Positions 1 to 7,931 of a stretch of DNA of 41,448 nt are shown here, one piece after another; position 1 is the first letter of the stretch, and each line of letters opens with the position of its first letter. The stretch comes from JAKFWF01 sp031429105 (GTDB taxonomy: Bacteria > Pseudomonadota > Alphaproteobacteria > Rhizobiales > Hyphomicrobiaceae). The notes beneath the pieces are model-generated. The model searched no databases, had not been told where the DNA came from, and worked only from the letters and a program-made list of their open reading frames with translations. Position numbers and translations under genes: made by a program. Location: contig JANOYV010000133.1 in NCBI GenBank assembly GCA_031429105.1, positions 1 to 41,448 on the forward strand, written 5' to 3'.

Positions 1-2939
1 GCCTTCTCGGCGCGCTCGTCACGGTCACGAAGCGAACGGGCAAGAACCGGATTGCGCTCACGCACGTGGTTGAACGCTTCTCCAGCGGAAATCGCCGCAC
101 CAATCGCTGGTCCGGTGGCGCGGGCATAGACTTCGGGCCGCACGCCGATTGCCTGGATTAACTGATCGATGAAGTGTTGACGCACGTCTTCGTCAGTCAG
201 TACCCGCGCTTTCGACATGGTGGGCGCTGCCAACTGGGCGTGAACGTCGCCGCCTTCGACTTGGCCCCGATACTCATTCATTTGCCCGCCATACCGCTCG
301 CCGCCATCGCGCTGAGATGCGATTTGCGGTCGGTTGTAGGCACCAGATATCATCAAGCGCGCCTGGATGTTGGAGAGCGTGCGAACGAGATCCCGGTGGA
401 TGAAGAAGTGCGTCGGGTCATTGCCGACACGCTGTACTGCACCAAACGAAGCACCCGCATTGAGCACCTTGCGGATCACCTGGATATGATCCCGATGCGT
501 TTCCTTGAGTCGCACTTCGGCAGAGAAGCCGCGATCTTCATTCATTGGGTGCAGGGCATCTTGCACCGTCTGCACGTTATTAGGCACATCACGCAGCAGC
601 GCCACGCCAACCGCCCGCTCCAGCTCGGCCAATCGGCCTTTATCCTTGTCGGCCTCGAAGGCTTTCTTGGCGACAACTGACAAGAATTCGAACAATTCGG
701 CGCGGATGAAATAATGGTCGTTGCGGGCTGGATCACGCGCAACCGCACCAATCGTGGCACCAGCATTCAAAACGCCCATCACGTGCGAATTGCCCGAGCC
801 ATCGTTCGGAATCCAGACTTCCGCGATGAAACCGTTGAACGGCGCAATTGGACGCATCGCGTGCAAGGTGGCGCGCGCGGTTTCGTAGGTGTCCGGCAGC
901 AGCGAGTTCTCGATGATGCCTTCAAGCTGCGACGCGGAACGCGCCTTCATACTCGGCACATCAGACAGCGGCGAGCGCACGGCATTCGCGCCGAACAAGC
1001 CCGACATGAAGACGAGGCTATCAATCGCGATTGCAATCGTCAGCGCCAGATAGGCGAGCCGGTTGCCATCCTGGAACGCATTGAGCGTGACGACAAAGCG
1101 GTGCGCCTTGTCATCGCGCGATAGGTCAATTGACGAGAGCTTGCCGGCAATTTCAGCCGTGTCTTTCGATGGCAGACCAGAGTCTTGCAAGCACTTGCGA
1201 CCGAAGGCCAACAGATCATCGGTTGACTTTTTGTCAGCGAGTTTGTCGCCACCCGCACACGATGCTGCGAAGTTCTCAACGCCAACATTGAGTGCGAACA
1301 CGCGTGCTGACGCTTCACTCGCCTGCTTCGGATCGCAATCGATCGCGGATGCTGCGTCACGGAGTGAGGACACTTTGAGGCTCACGGCTTGGAGCACCAG
1401 ACAATGATTTTGCAGCGCTGAAAGTGTCTTTTGCTCAGGCTTCTGGCGAAACTGCTGGCGATCACGTTCAAGGCCTGCGGCAAGCGCGCTCGGATCGAGC
1501 TTTTCGCCAGCGTCCGTCTTGGCGCCGGATTGGGCAACCACGATCATCTGCGCGGCTGTGTCGGCTTCGCCCTTCAGGTTGGCGAGGCTGCCGTCGATCT
1601 GGGCCAATTCGGCCTTAGCCGTCGAGATGCCGCGCACAATGCCGTTGAGGCGGGTTTCGTGCCCCTTCAACCGTTCGCGCGCGACCTGCAATTCGCTTTG
1701 GATTTTCTCCTCGTCGCCTTTTGCGGCGCGATAAAACTGACCCTTACCGACTTTGCCGGAACCCTCGACGCCCTTTTCCTCAGCCATCACCTTGGCGCGC
1801 GCTTCATCGATGCGCTTTTCAACGTCGGTGACGACACTCTTTTGCTCGGCTACCTTCTGGGCGGCCTCCGGACGCTCAGCCTCGAGGCGCGACACGTTGT
1901 CGGTCAACAGCTGCTTGCGGGTGATGAGACCTGCCTGCCCACTTTGGGCGGACGCTTTTTGCTCCTCGAGCTTGGCGACGCGACTCTTTTGCGCTTCAAG
2001 TTCGCGCGTCATTTGCTCGCGAATTTTATCCGGTGCTTCGGAGGCGAGCCGCATGGCCTTGTCGAGTTCGGTCTCGTAGGCGGCCCAGGCTGGCAACGTG
2101 AACAGCGACTGCGCCTGCTCGACGCGGCGCTTGTCAGTCAACTCGCCGATATCTGAGACGACGCCCGCAACCTGATTGATGCTGCGGATTTCAGCGGCGC
2201 GCTGGCGCTCGGCCTGCGGGAAGATCGCCGAGAACAGGCTGTCGAACGAAAAGAACACCGATGTTGCCATGCACGCGAGAAACATCACCCACAGCACGGC
2301 ACCTTTGACGACGACGCGGGCGCTCTGCACGTAGGGCAGCGCCAGATCGGTCTTGCGGTTGAACACAAAAATCGCAAGCAATATGAGGCCGATCGCAAAG
2401 TAGATCGCAAAGTTCGAGAATTTCGTTGTGTCGCCGACCCGGCCCGATGCCGACATGCCGCCGAACGACTGGGCAAACCAATAGAAAATCAGGGCGACGA
2501 GGGTAATTCCAAGCACCATGCCAATCTTGGTATCGGCAGCCGTTCGCTTGGTGCCGTCGGGCGCAATTTGATTCATCCCGACAGCGAAGCTTTCGCCGAT
2601 CAGCCACGCCACGATCAACATTACGCCTTGAATACCGAACGTCACCATGCCCGAAAGCACGGCTTCGCCGGTAAAATTGCGCATGCCATCCCAGGTCGTG
2701 TAGCCAGATGCCAGTGACAGGATGACGCCAGTAGCGCCAAGCAACGCGAGACGCCAGTTCGAGAACATGGTTTCTTCCATGCCCAGCCGCGCGCGACGAC
2801 CGATGCTGCTGCGGCTGAGGAAAAACGCAGCGGCAATGCAAAGAGCGCCAAACAACAGGGCGCCATTGAAGCCAGGCAACAGTTTTGCCAAGTCCGAAAA
2901 CGCGGAAAGGCCGGTATCCACCGCTGCCTTGACGTCCAT
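1..2939 (-). CDS. Large multi-pass membrane protein with coiled coil and duplicated C-terminal domain (partial)
   Basis: I do not recognise this family. The frame is open from ATG at 2939 to the window edge (about 979 codons), so the C-terminus is missing. From the N-terminus it shows six hydrophobic segments at roughly residues 25-42, 64-80, 94-118, 139-160, 175-194 and 209-233. A long charged Lys/Glu/Ala-rich stretch follows (about 243-490), reading as coiled coil. A region with a few Cys comes next, then a seventh hydrophobic segment (about 627-648) and two copies of a domain of about 60 residues (692-754 and 796-856). The start is supported by a purine-rich GGAGGGG stretch upstream and by a TATACT hexamer near 2983-2988 that could be a -10 box. 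Topology suggests a long extracytoplasmic or cytoplasmic coiled coil between membrane anchors. A scaffold or mechanosensing role would be guesswork. Many open frames on both strands here are shadows of this gene. Confidence 0.85.
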   Translation of the reverse strand, partial: MDVKAAVDTGLSAFSDLAKLLPGFNGALLFGALCIAAAFFLSRSSIGRRARLGMEETMFSNWRLALLGATGVILSLASGYTTWDGMRNFTGEAVLSGMVTFGIQGVMLIVAWLIGESFAVGMNQIAPDGTKRTAADTKIGMVLGITLVALIFYWFAQSFGGMSASGRVGDTTKFSNFAIYFAIGLILLAIFVFNRKTDLALPYVQSARVVVKGAVLWVMFLACMATSVFFSFDSLFSAIFPQAERQRAAEIRSINQVAGVVSDIGELTDKRRVEQAQSLFTLPAWAAYETELDKAMRLASEAPDKIREQMTRELEAQKSRVAKLEEQKASAQSGQAGLITRKQLLTDNVSRLEAERPEAAQKVAEQKSVVTDVEKRIDEARAKVMAEEKGVEGSGKVGKGQFYRAAKGDEEKIQSELQVARERLKGHETRLNGIVRGISTAKAELAQIDGSLANLKGEADTAAQMIVVAQSGAKTDAGEKLDPSALAAGLERDRQQFRQKPEQKTLSALQNHCLVLQAVSLKVSSLRDAASAIDCDPKQASEASARVFALNVGVENFAASCAGGDKLADKKSTDDLLAFGRKCLQDSGLPSKDTAEIAGKLSSIDLSRDDKAHRFVVTLNAFQDGNRLAYLALTIAIAIDSLVFMSGLFGANAVRSPLSDVPSMKARSASQLEGIIENSLLPDTYETARATLHAMRPIAPFNGFIAEVWIPNDGSGNSHVMGVLNAGATIGAVARDPARNDHYFIRAELFEFLSVVAKKAFEADKDKGRLAELERAVGVALLRDVPNNVQTVQDALHPMNEDRGFSAEVRLKETHRDHIQVIRKVLNAGASFGAVQRVGNDPTHFFIHRDLVRTLSNIQARLMISGAYNRPQIASQRDGGERYGGQMNEYRGQVEGGDVHAQLAAPTMSKARVLTDEDVRQHFIDQLIQAIGVRPEVYARATGPAIGAAISAGEAFNHVRERNPVLARSLRDRDERAEK

Positions 2940-3111
2940 GCCCCTGATCCCCTCCGCTGACAACGCATCCACCGCAGAGCTGAGTATAGGGCGTAATTTG
3001 GGCAACCGTGTGAGGCCTGAATTACGATTTGTTCATGCGGCAGCATAAGCTATGCACGATGGGCGCAGCAGTCCAACGTTCAATTGGTTAATTCGTTCCT
3101 GAACCCGTCGT

Positions 3112-4281
3112 CTATCCGACTGGCTCAAAGATCGCGGCACTGCCCAAACCGCCGATTGCTGCCTGCGCCACAGCTCCCAGCCGATCAGTCGATTTCTCTG
3201 TACGGCAAAGGTGTGTAAACAGGCGCGCGACGCTCACCGCACTTGCCGCCCCCAATGGATGACCGCGCACCAGGGCTCCACCACCGCCATTCAATACACC
3301 AGCGGCAAGACTAAGCGCACGAATAACAGCAATCGACTCCACAGCGGACGCTTCACTCATTTCAATTGCCGCAAGATATGTAACATCCGGGGCAGGCTTT
3401 TCGGACCGAAGTTGCAGTACGCCCTGCAGGGCTGCCAGCCCGGCGTTGGCCGCCTCTCCCGACGGCACGCCGCAACTGAGGCTGCGCTGCAACGCCAAGC
3501 CTCTTGGGCTGCCGAGTTCTTTCCATACGCGACCGGACACCACCACCATGAATGCTGCCCCGTCGGCCATCGCGCTGGAATTGCCCGGTGTCAACGTGCC
3601 GTCATCAGGATGGAATGGAGATAGATCTGCCAATTCTGCCAAATCGGCCCCGGGATGGCACTGATCGCGCATCTCTTCGGGCGTGGCGCGGATGCCAACG
3701 ATCTCGCCGATGAAGTGCCGTCGTTCGCGCGCCCGCATGGCGGCTAGGTGCGAATGCGTTGCATATTCATCCTGGGACTGCCGCGAAATGCCAAGACTGC
3801 GGGCCAGAACCTCCGATGCCTCGAAGGCCAATGCATCGCCGTTCGCATCGGCAGCGTGCGGCTCGACACCAATGAAATGCGGCATTTGGTAGGGACTTTT
3901 CGGGCGCGCGATCCGCCACGGCGCAGACGACAAGCTCTCCGCACCGCCCGCGACCAGCACTTCGGCTTCGCCCATCGCAATCCGATGGAAGGCCGAAATG
4001 ACAGCCGTCAGACCAGAGCCGCACTGGGCATCAACCGTGACCGCAAAGCTTGTTTCGCGAAGTCCGCCAGCAAGTCCGACCGCTCGGGCCGCATTGCCGC
4101 CGGCCGTCACATTACCAAGGATCAAACCTTCGACCCGATGGCGGTCGCAGCCAGCGTCAGCCAGCGCCGCCATCATGACCGGCACGGCCAAATCATCCAG
4201 CCGACGCAGCCGATGCAGTCCCCCGATGCGTCCGATGGCCGACCGACGCGCCGAGATCATAACTGCAGTTGGCGTTTTCAT
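3112..4281 (-). CDS. Thiolase-family protein (acetyl-CoA acetyltransferase-like) lacking the second catalytic Cys
   Basis: This 389-residue protein has the thiolase fold. The nucleophile motif AQCGSGL places the reactive Cys near residue 87, the AGGAESLS segment is typical, and GHPLGA places the catalytic His near 341. Family members condense or cleave beta-ketoacyl-CoA. Two conserved elements differ. The C-terminal CxGG motif that carries the acid/base Cys reads AIGG (Ala near 375), and the NEAFA motif reads SEASA. It may be a non-canonical thiolase (SCP2-like or inactive) rather than a standard acetyltransferase. I chose the Met at 4281 because homologues begin close to MKTPTAV; an in-frame ATG at 4314 would add 11 unlikely residues. 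It is divergent from zur, with about 130 bases between starts. The function of the altered active site is unknown. Confidence 0.85.
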   Translation of the reverse strand: MKTPTAVMISARRSAIGRIGGLHRLRRLDDLAVPVMMAALADAGCDRHRVEGLILGNVTAGGNAARAVGLAGGLRETSFAVTVDAQCGSGLTAVISAFHRIAMGEAEVLVAGGAESLSSAPWRIARPKSPYQMPHFIGVEPHAADANGDALAFEASEVLARSLGISRQSQDEYATHSHLAAMRARERRHFIGEIVGIRATPEEMRDQCHPGADLAELADLSPFHPDDGTLTPGNSSAMADGAAFMVVVSGRVWKELGSPRGLALQRSLSCGVPSGEAANAGLAALQGVLQLRSEKPAPDVTYLAAIEMSEASAVESIAVIRALSLAAGVLNGGGGALVRGHPLGAASAVSVARLFTHLCRTEKSTDRLGAVAQAAIGGLGSAAIFEPVG

Positions 4282-4331
4282 GAGACTGAGCATTGACCAT
4301 GCAAAGGTGGCCAAAAACGGAAGTCCCGTGG

Positions 4332-4358
4332 GCGGTTATGTGATAATTGGTCAACCGC
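4332..4358. promoter_or_regulatory. Possible operator in the thiolase/zur divergent region
   Basis: Between the divergent starts lies GCGGTT, 15 bases, AACCGC, with an A+T-rich centre (TGTGATAATTGGTCA). Size and placement would suit an operator for the neighbouring Fur-family repressor, but the centre is only weakly palindromic and I cannot match it firmly to a Zur box. Confidence 0.25.
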
Positions 4359-4414
4359 TTGGGGCTCATGGTAAGGCTTGCTAGCACCTGCTCGACAAGG
4401 AACCACTGGCGCCG

Positions 4415-4921
4415 ATGCCTGCACCCAAACCAATGCCGCTGTTTCCAGCCCCCGAGCACAACCACGGGGCATGCCTGCATTCAGCGGTTGACCGCGCCGA
4501 ACAGGCTTTCGACACACACGGACTGAAACTTACGGCGTTGCGGCGCAAGGTTCTGGAAGAGATCGCCGGTTCGCACCATGCGGTCGGTGCCTATGATATT
4601 ATTGACAGCCTTGCCCGTAAGGGTGACCGGGTCGCGCCGATTTCGGTATATCGGGCCATTGATGCGTTATTGGCGGCTGGCGTGGTCCATCGGCTTGAGA
4701 GTCGCAACGCGTTTTTTGCCTGCCACGCCTCCCACACCGGAGGCGGACACCAAGTGATCCTCGCCTGTCAAACGTGTGGACTTGTCGCTGAGGTCAACGG
4801 TGACCCGGTGTTTCAAGCACTGACAAAGGCGGCGGAAGCTGCCAATTTCACCGTTCTGCGTCGCGTTGTCGAAATGACGGGGCTCTGCAAGCACTGCCAG
4901 GATACTACGGAAACCCAATGA
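4415..4921 (+). CDS. zur: Fur-family zinc uptake regulator Zur
   Basis: This 168-residue protein has the Fur layout. An N-terminal winged helix (about 35-95) contains LTALRRKVLEEI and the recognition segment PISVYRAIDALLAAG. A C-terminal dimerisation and metal domain follows. HRLESRNAFFACHASH is the segment typical of Zur rather than Fur or Mur. The paired CxxC motifs CQTC and CKHC form the structural zinc site. Zur proteins repress zinc uptake and related genes when zinc is sufficient. The start has an AAGGA ribosome-binding site about ten bases upstream; Met7 is a possible later start. The stop codon overlaps the ATG of ispG (ATGA), so the two are probably co-transcribed and translationally coupled, although their roles are not obviously linked. 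It may regulate itself or the divergent thiolase; the sequence does not prove it. Confidence 0.92.
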   Translation: MPAPKPMPLFPAPEHNHGACLHSAVDRAEQAFDTHGLKLTALRRKVLEEIAGSHHAVGAYDIIDSLARKGDRVAPISVYRAIDALLAAGVVHRLESRNAFFACHASHTGGGHQVILACQTCGLVAEVNGDPVFQALTKAAEAANFTVLRRVVEMTGLCKHCQDTTETQ

Positions 4922-6159
4922 CCACCGCACCCTTCGACCAACGCTCGCCGCGCCGCAAGTCGACACCGGTTAAGGTTGGCAACGTCGTCGTTGGCGGCAC
5001 CGCCCCAATCGTCGTGCAGTCGATGACCAATACCGATACAGCCGACATCGAAAAGACCGTCGAGCAGGTCGCAGCGTTGGCGCGCGCAGGCTCGGAACTT
5101 GTGCGCATTACGGTTGACCGCGATGAAGCGGCGAAAGCCGTGCCGCACATCCGCGACAAGCTGCTAAAGCGCGGCGTCGATGTACCGATCATCGGTGATT
5201 TTCACTACATCGGGCACACGCTTCTAAAGGACAATCCGGCTTGCGCCGAGGCGCTTGCTAAATATCGGATCAACCCCGGCAACGTCGGCTTTAAGGCGAA
5301 ACGCGACAAACAGTTCTCCGATATCATCGAGATCGCGCTTAAACACGACAAACCTGTGCGCATCGGCGTCAACTGGGGCTCATTGGACCAAGAGTTGCTT
5401 ACCCACTTGATGGACGAGAACGCCAAATCAGCCTCGCCCATCGATGCGCGCGCCGTGATGCACGAGGCGATGGTGCAATCGGGCCTGCTGTCAGCGCAAC
5501 GCGCCCATGACCTCGGCATGGGGCCAGAGAAGATCATCATCTCAGCCAAAGTTTCAGCGGTGCAGGATCTCGTGCGCTGCTATTCGATGATCGCCGAACG
5601 GTGCACCTATGCACTGCACTTGGGGCTGACTGAAGCTGGCATGGGCTCGAAGGGCATCGTTGCCTCGTCGGCTGCCATGGGCATTGTGCTGCAAGCCGGT
5701 ATCGGCGACACGATCCGCGTATCGCTCACGCCCGAGCCGAACGGCGACCGCACCAAGGAAGTGATTGTCGCGCAAGAACTGCTGCAAGTGCTGGGTATTC
5801 GGTCGTTTATCCCGATTGTCGCTGCTTGCCCCGGTTGCGGGCGCACGACCTCGACAGTATTTCAGGAGCTGGCCAAGCAGATCCAGGATCATATCCGCGA
5901 AAGCATGCCGGTTTGGAAAGAGAAATACCCCGGCGTCGAAACGCTGAACCTTGCTGTCATGGGCTGCATCGTGAATGGCCCTGGCGAGAGCAAGCACGCC
6001 GACATCGGCATTTCGCTACCCGGCACGGGCGAAAGTCCGGCCGCACCCGTTTTTATCGATGGCGAAAAGGCCATGACCCTGCGTGGACCCAACATCGTCC
6101 AGGAATTCCAGAAGCTGGTCGAGGCTTATGTGGAGAAGCGCTATGGCGGCGGGGCTTGA
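4918..6159 (+). CDS. ispG: 4-hydroxy-3-methylbut-2-en-1-yl diphosphate synthase
   Basis: IspG (GcpE) converts 2-C-methyl-D-erythritol 2,4-cyclodiphosphate to HMBPP in the MEP isoprenoid pathway, using a [4Fe-4S] cluster. The 413-residue length fits the bacterial enzyme. The N-terminal barrel begins with the conserved VVGGTAPIVVQSMTNTDT stretch. The cluster ligands are visible in the C-terminal part as ACPGCGRT and GCIVNGPGE. The start ATG overlaps the zur stop by four bases. After its stop there is no clear forward terminator; the first strong hairpin downstream (6376-6404) has its T-run on the other strand. Confidence 0.97.
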   Translation: MTTAPFDQRSPRRKSTPVKVGNVVVGGTAPIVVQSMTNTDTADIEKTVEQVAALARAGSELVRITVDRDEAAKAVPHIRDKLLKRGVDVPIIGDFHYIGHTLLKDNPACAEALAKYRINPGNVGFKAKRDKQFSDIIEIALKHDKPVRIGVNWGSLDQELLTHLMDENAKSASPIDARAVMHEAMVQSGLLSAQRAHDLGMGPEKIIISAKVSAVQDLVRCYSMIAERCTYALHLGLTEAGMGSKGIVASSAAMGIVLQAGIGDTIRVSLTPEPNGDRTKEVIVAQELLQVLGIRSFIPIVAACPGCGRTTSTVFQELAKQIQDHIRESMPVWKEKYPGVETLNLAVMGCIVNGPGESKHADIGISLPGTGESPAAPVFIDGEKAMTLRGPNIVQEFQKLVEAYVEKRYGGGA

Positions 6160-6222
6160 AAGTTGTTTAAGCTAAAGCTTCTAGTGTTGTGCACCTGATA
6201 GCTCGTTACCTGTTTGTACCTT

Positions 6223-6253
6223 CCCTCTCCCCCGCCGTTTCGGGCGAGAGAGG
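6223..6253. repeat. Short intergenic palindrome (CCCTCTC.. type)
   Basis: CCTCTC at the left pairs with GAGAGG at the right, with further pairing GCC/GGC around a GTTTC loop. It resembles the small dispersed palindromes common between genes in alphaproteobacterial genomes. No T-run follows, so it is probably not an intrinsic terminator. Confidence 0.5.
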
Positions 6254-6362
6254 ATTGCAGCGTGCCTCGACGCGCGTTTCGTGGGGATCAAGCGTTCGAC
6301 GCAGAACTTCAGCGCGTCGATTGGGTATTCAATACATTATCGTGATTTAAAACTTCGCAATT

Positions 6363-6404
6363 TAAAACAAACAAAGCCCCGCCATGCGATGCATGGTGCG
6401 GGGC
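6363..6404 (-). terminator. Rho-independent terminator, minus strand
   Basis: Read on the minus strand, GCCCCGC pairs with GCGGGGC and an inner GCATG/CATGC stem (two-base bulge), followed by CTTTGTTTGTTTT. The T-rich tail lies only on the minus side, so it ends a transcript coming from higher coordinates. Confidence 0.75.
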
Positions 6405-6442
6405 CCGTAATCACTTCCGATATCTACCCAGTCACGCCGGGC

Positions 6443-6706
6443 TTATCTACGAGCATTACCTCGTTTCAGATATTTTGCATTAGGATGCGTGCGGTTCAGA
6501 CTGATCAGTTTGCGCTGCCAAACCGTGCCTTTGCTCTTCAGCTCAGGCTCTTTATGTACTGAGGTGGCGTCATAGGGCCTCCACTCATTTGTTTCGTCCG
6601 CGCGATGACCATTGCGCCAGTTAGAGCGCGATGCTGACTGTGTTACCAGCGATACGCGAATTGATCGCGGAGCGCTCACATAACAGTCACGATGCTCATC
6701 ACCCAT
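6443..6706 (-). CDS. Possible small gene of unknown function, or the span of a small RNA
   Basis: An 87-codon open frame ends 39 bases before a good minus-strand terminator. The predicted protein is basic and hydrophilic, with Trp/Tyr/Pro-containing stretches such as NEWRPYDATSVHKEPELKSK, and matches nothing I recognise. A TTGACA hexamer at 6732-6737 (minus strand) could be a -35 box, but the -10 is poor and would lie very close to this ATG, and the ribosome-binding site is weak. The terminator shows that something is transcribed from this strand. A non-coding RNA of about 300 bases is an equal alternative; I did not find tmRNA, RNase P or SRP RNA hallmarks. Confidence 0.35.
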   Translation of the reverse strand: MGDEHRDCYVSAPRSIRVSLVTQSASRSNWRNGHRADETNEWRPYDATSVHKEPELKSKGTVWQRKLISLNRTHPNAKYLKRGNARR

Positions 6707-6830
6707 ATGAGGCTACTCTTATGCCTCTCGGTGTCAAGCACTATCCGCGATAGCATTATTGCGATGTCGCCCACGAGAAATCAATTCGCACATTCATAGT
6801 AATTGAAATGTGAAAAACGCGACGCATCGA

Positions 6831-7154
6831 CTACTGCGCCGTTGATGCTTTTGTTGGCACCAACCGCTGGACGACGATCGTCTCGCGTTCGATCAGACTA
6901 CCAACAATTGGCGACATCACAGTTTTCCAGTGCTCGCTTTGATAGACCGCGGCGTAGATCCGCTCGCGCTCGGCTTCATTTTCAAAGCGCCGCATCCAGA
7001 CGTAGACTGAATCGTCCGTCTCGCCCCGATAGCTACCGGTGATCACCATGCCTTTGCCGATCTGGAAGGGCATGATCTCTTCTTCCATGTATTTTACCCA
7101 TGCTTCCATCTTGCCAGGGCGAATTTTGTATTGACGCAGTTCGTAGAATGCCAT
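6831..7154 (-). CDS. NIPSNAP family protein
   Basis: This 107-residue protein begins MAFYELRQYKIRPGKMEAW, the typical opening of NIPSNAP domains (small ferredoxin-like alpha/beta barrels). It continues with GSYRGETDDSVYVWMRRFEN and ends soon after the domain, so it is a single-domain member. Biochemical roles are poorly known; related folds are monooxygenase-like or bind small ligands. The start at 7154 is chosen because AAGGAG lies about ten bases upstream and because an earlier start would add a 69-residue tail unlike the family. It is divergent from the FKBP gene, with about 130 bases for both promoters. Confidence 0.85.
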   Translation of the reverse strand: MAFYELRQYKIRPGKMEAWVKYMEEEIMPFQIGKGMVITGSYRGETDDSVYVWMRRFENEAERERIYAAVYQSEHWKTVMSPIVGSLIERETIVVQRLVPTKASTAQ

Positions 7155-7284
7155 CGTGCTAACGCTCCTTGAGGTCGGACCGGCGCTATCACCGCCACGG
7201 CGAACGGCTGATGTCCAGTTCCGGGATCGCGGAGCTGCCAAACGGGCATTCACTTTCAATCGAACAATCTGCTGGAGATTCTTG

Positions 7285-7767
7285 ATGCGCACTTTCGCAA
7301 CCCCGAGCGGCCTGATAGCAGTTGGCGCAATCTTCATCCTGATCGGCCTCACGCCGATCAATCATCCAACCGCAGCAACGGCACAGACCGTCGGGAGCAC
7401 TATGACGACACCAGCAGTGACAACAGCTTCAGGCCTACAAATCATCGACAGCAAAGTCGGCACCGGCGCTGCGCCTAAGACCGGTCAGATCTGCGTCATG
7501 CACTACACAGGCTGGCTCTATCAAGACGGCGTGAAGGGCAAGAAGTTCGACAGTTCATTGGATCGCGGCGATCCGTTCGAGTTCTCGATCGGCCAGCGCC
7601 AAGTGATTGGCGGTTGGGACGAGGGCGTTGCTTCGATGAAGGTTGGCGGCAAGCGCACGCTTATTATCCCGCCGGAACTCGGCTATGGCGCACGTGGCGC
7701 TGGTGGCGTCATCCCACCCAACGCCACCCTCATGTTTGATGTCGAATTGCTCGGCGTGAAGGGCTAG
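7285..7767 (+). CDS. Secreted FKBP-type peptidyl-prolyl cis-trans isomerase
   Basis: This 160-residue protein carries an N-terminal signal peptide (Met-Arg, hydrophobic core about residues 9-23, then an Ala-rich cleavage region). One FKBP domain follows (about 50-160), so it probably acts in the periplasm as a folding catalyst. Family landmarks visible are VMHYTGWL, the KFDSS segment, the FSIGQRQVIGGWDEGV active-site strand, PPELGYGARG and the closing LMFDVELLGV. The ATG at 7285 has GGAG seven bases upstream; the open frame extends upstream to 7156 but would destroy the signal peptide. It lies upstream of the translation block on the same strand, but 161 bases separate it from infC. Confidence 0.93.
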   Translation: MRTFATPSGLIAVGAIFILIGLTPINHPTAATAQTVGSTMTTPAVTTASGLQIIDSKVGTGAAPKTGQICVMHYTGWLYQDGVKGKKFDSSLDRGDPFEFSIGQRQVIGGWDEGVASMKVGGKRTLIIPPELGYGARGAGGVIPPNATLMFDVELLGVKG

Positions 7768-7916
7768 ATCGTCCCTGGCACAGGTCACCCCGACAAGAGA
7801 TGGTTATAAAACAGCGGCAATCGCTTGACTAAAGGCCGTACCTTGCTGATTGTTCGGCCCGGTTTGTCGGTTTTTGACACACCCCCAAAATCTACCGCCT
7901 TACCCGAAGCAACCTG

Positions 7917-7931
7917 AGGAGAACGAACATC
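7917..7931 (+). promoter_or_regulatory. infC: Ribosome-binding site and AUC start codon of infC
   Basis: AGGAG (7917-7921) is followed by seven bases and then ATC (7929-7931). The frame from this ATC reads IRRPATRDNQER and runs into the conserved IF-3 N-terminus. No in-frame ATG, GTG or TTG exists between the upstream stop (TGA at 7875) and ATG 7992. Confidence 0.75.

Larger units (their letters stand above)
6160..6830. other. A+T-richer intergenic gap
   Basis: About 670 bases with no convincing large gene. It holds a short palindrome (6223-6253), the direct repeat TTTAAAAC at 6346-6353 and 6361-6368 (period 15), a minus-strand terminator (6363-6404) and one possible small minus-strand gene ending 39 bases before that terminator. 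Base composition is visibly richer in A and T than the flanking genes. The forward 93-codon open frame at 6281-6562 has no ribosome-binding site or recognisable content. Confidence 0.6.

Noticed and set aside
1431..2156. Forward open frame of 241 codons
   Set aside because: It is the antisense shadow of the large minus-strand gene at 1-2939, in the same codon register, with no ribosome-binding site.
2191..2841. Minus-strand open frame of 216 codons
   Set aside because: It is out of frame with the real gene on the same strand and encodes low-quality Arg/His-rich sequence.
6346..6368. TTTAAAAC direct repeat as a CtrA site
   Set aside because: The spacer between the TTAA halves is 11 bases (period 15), not the 7 required by TTAA-N7-TTAA.
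6363..6720. tmRNA, RNase P RNA or SRP RNA on the minus strand
   Set aside because: None of the tag frame, T-loop, or conserved core segments of these RNAs could be found.
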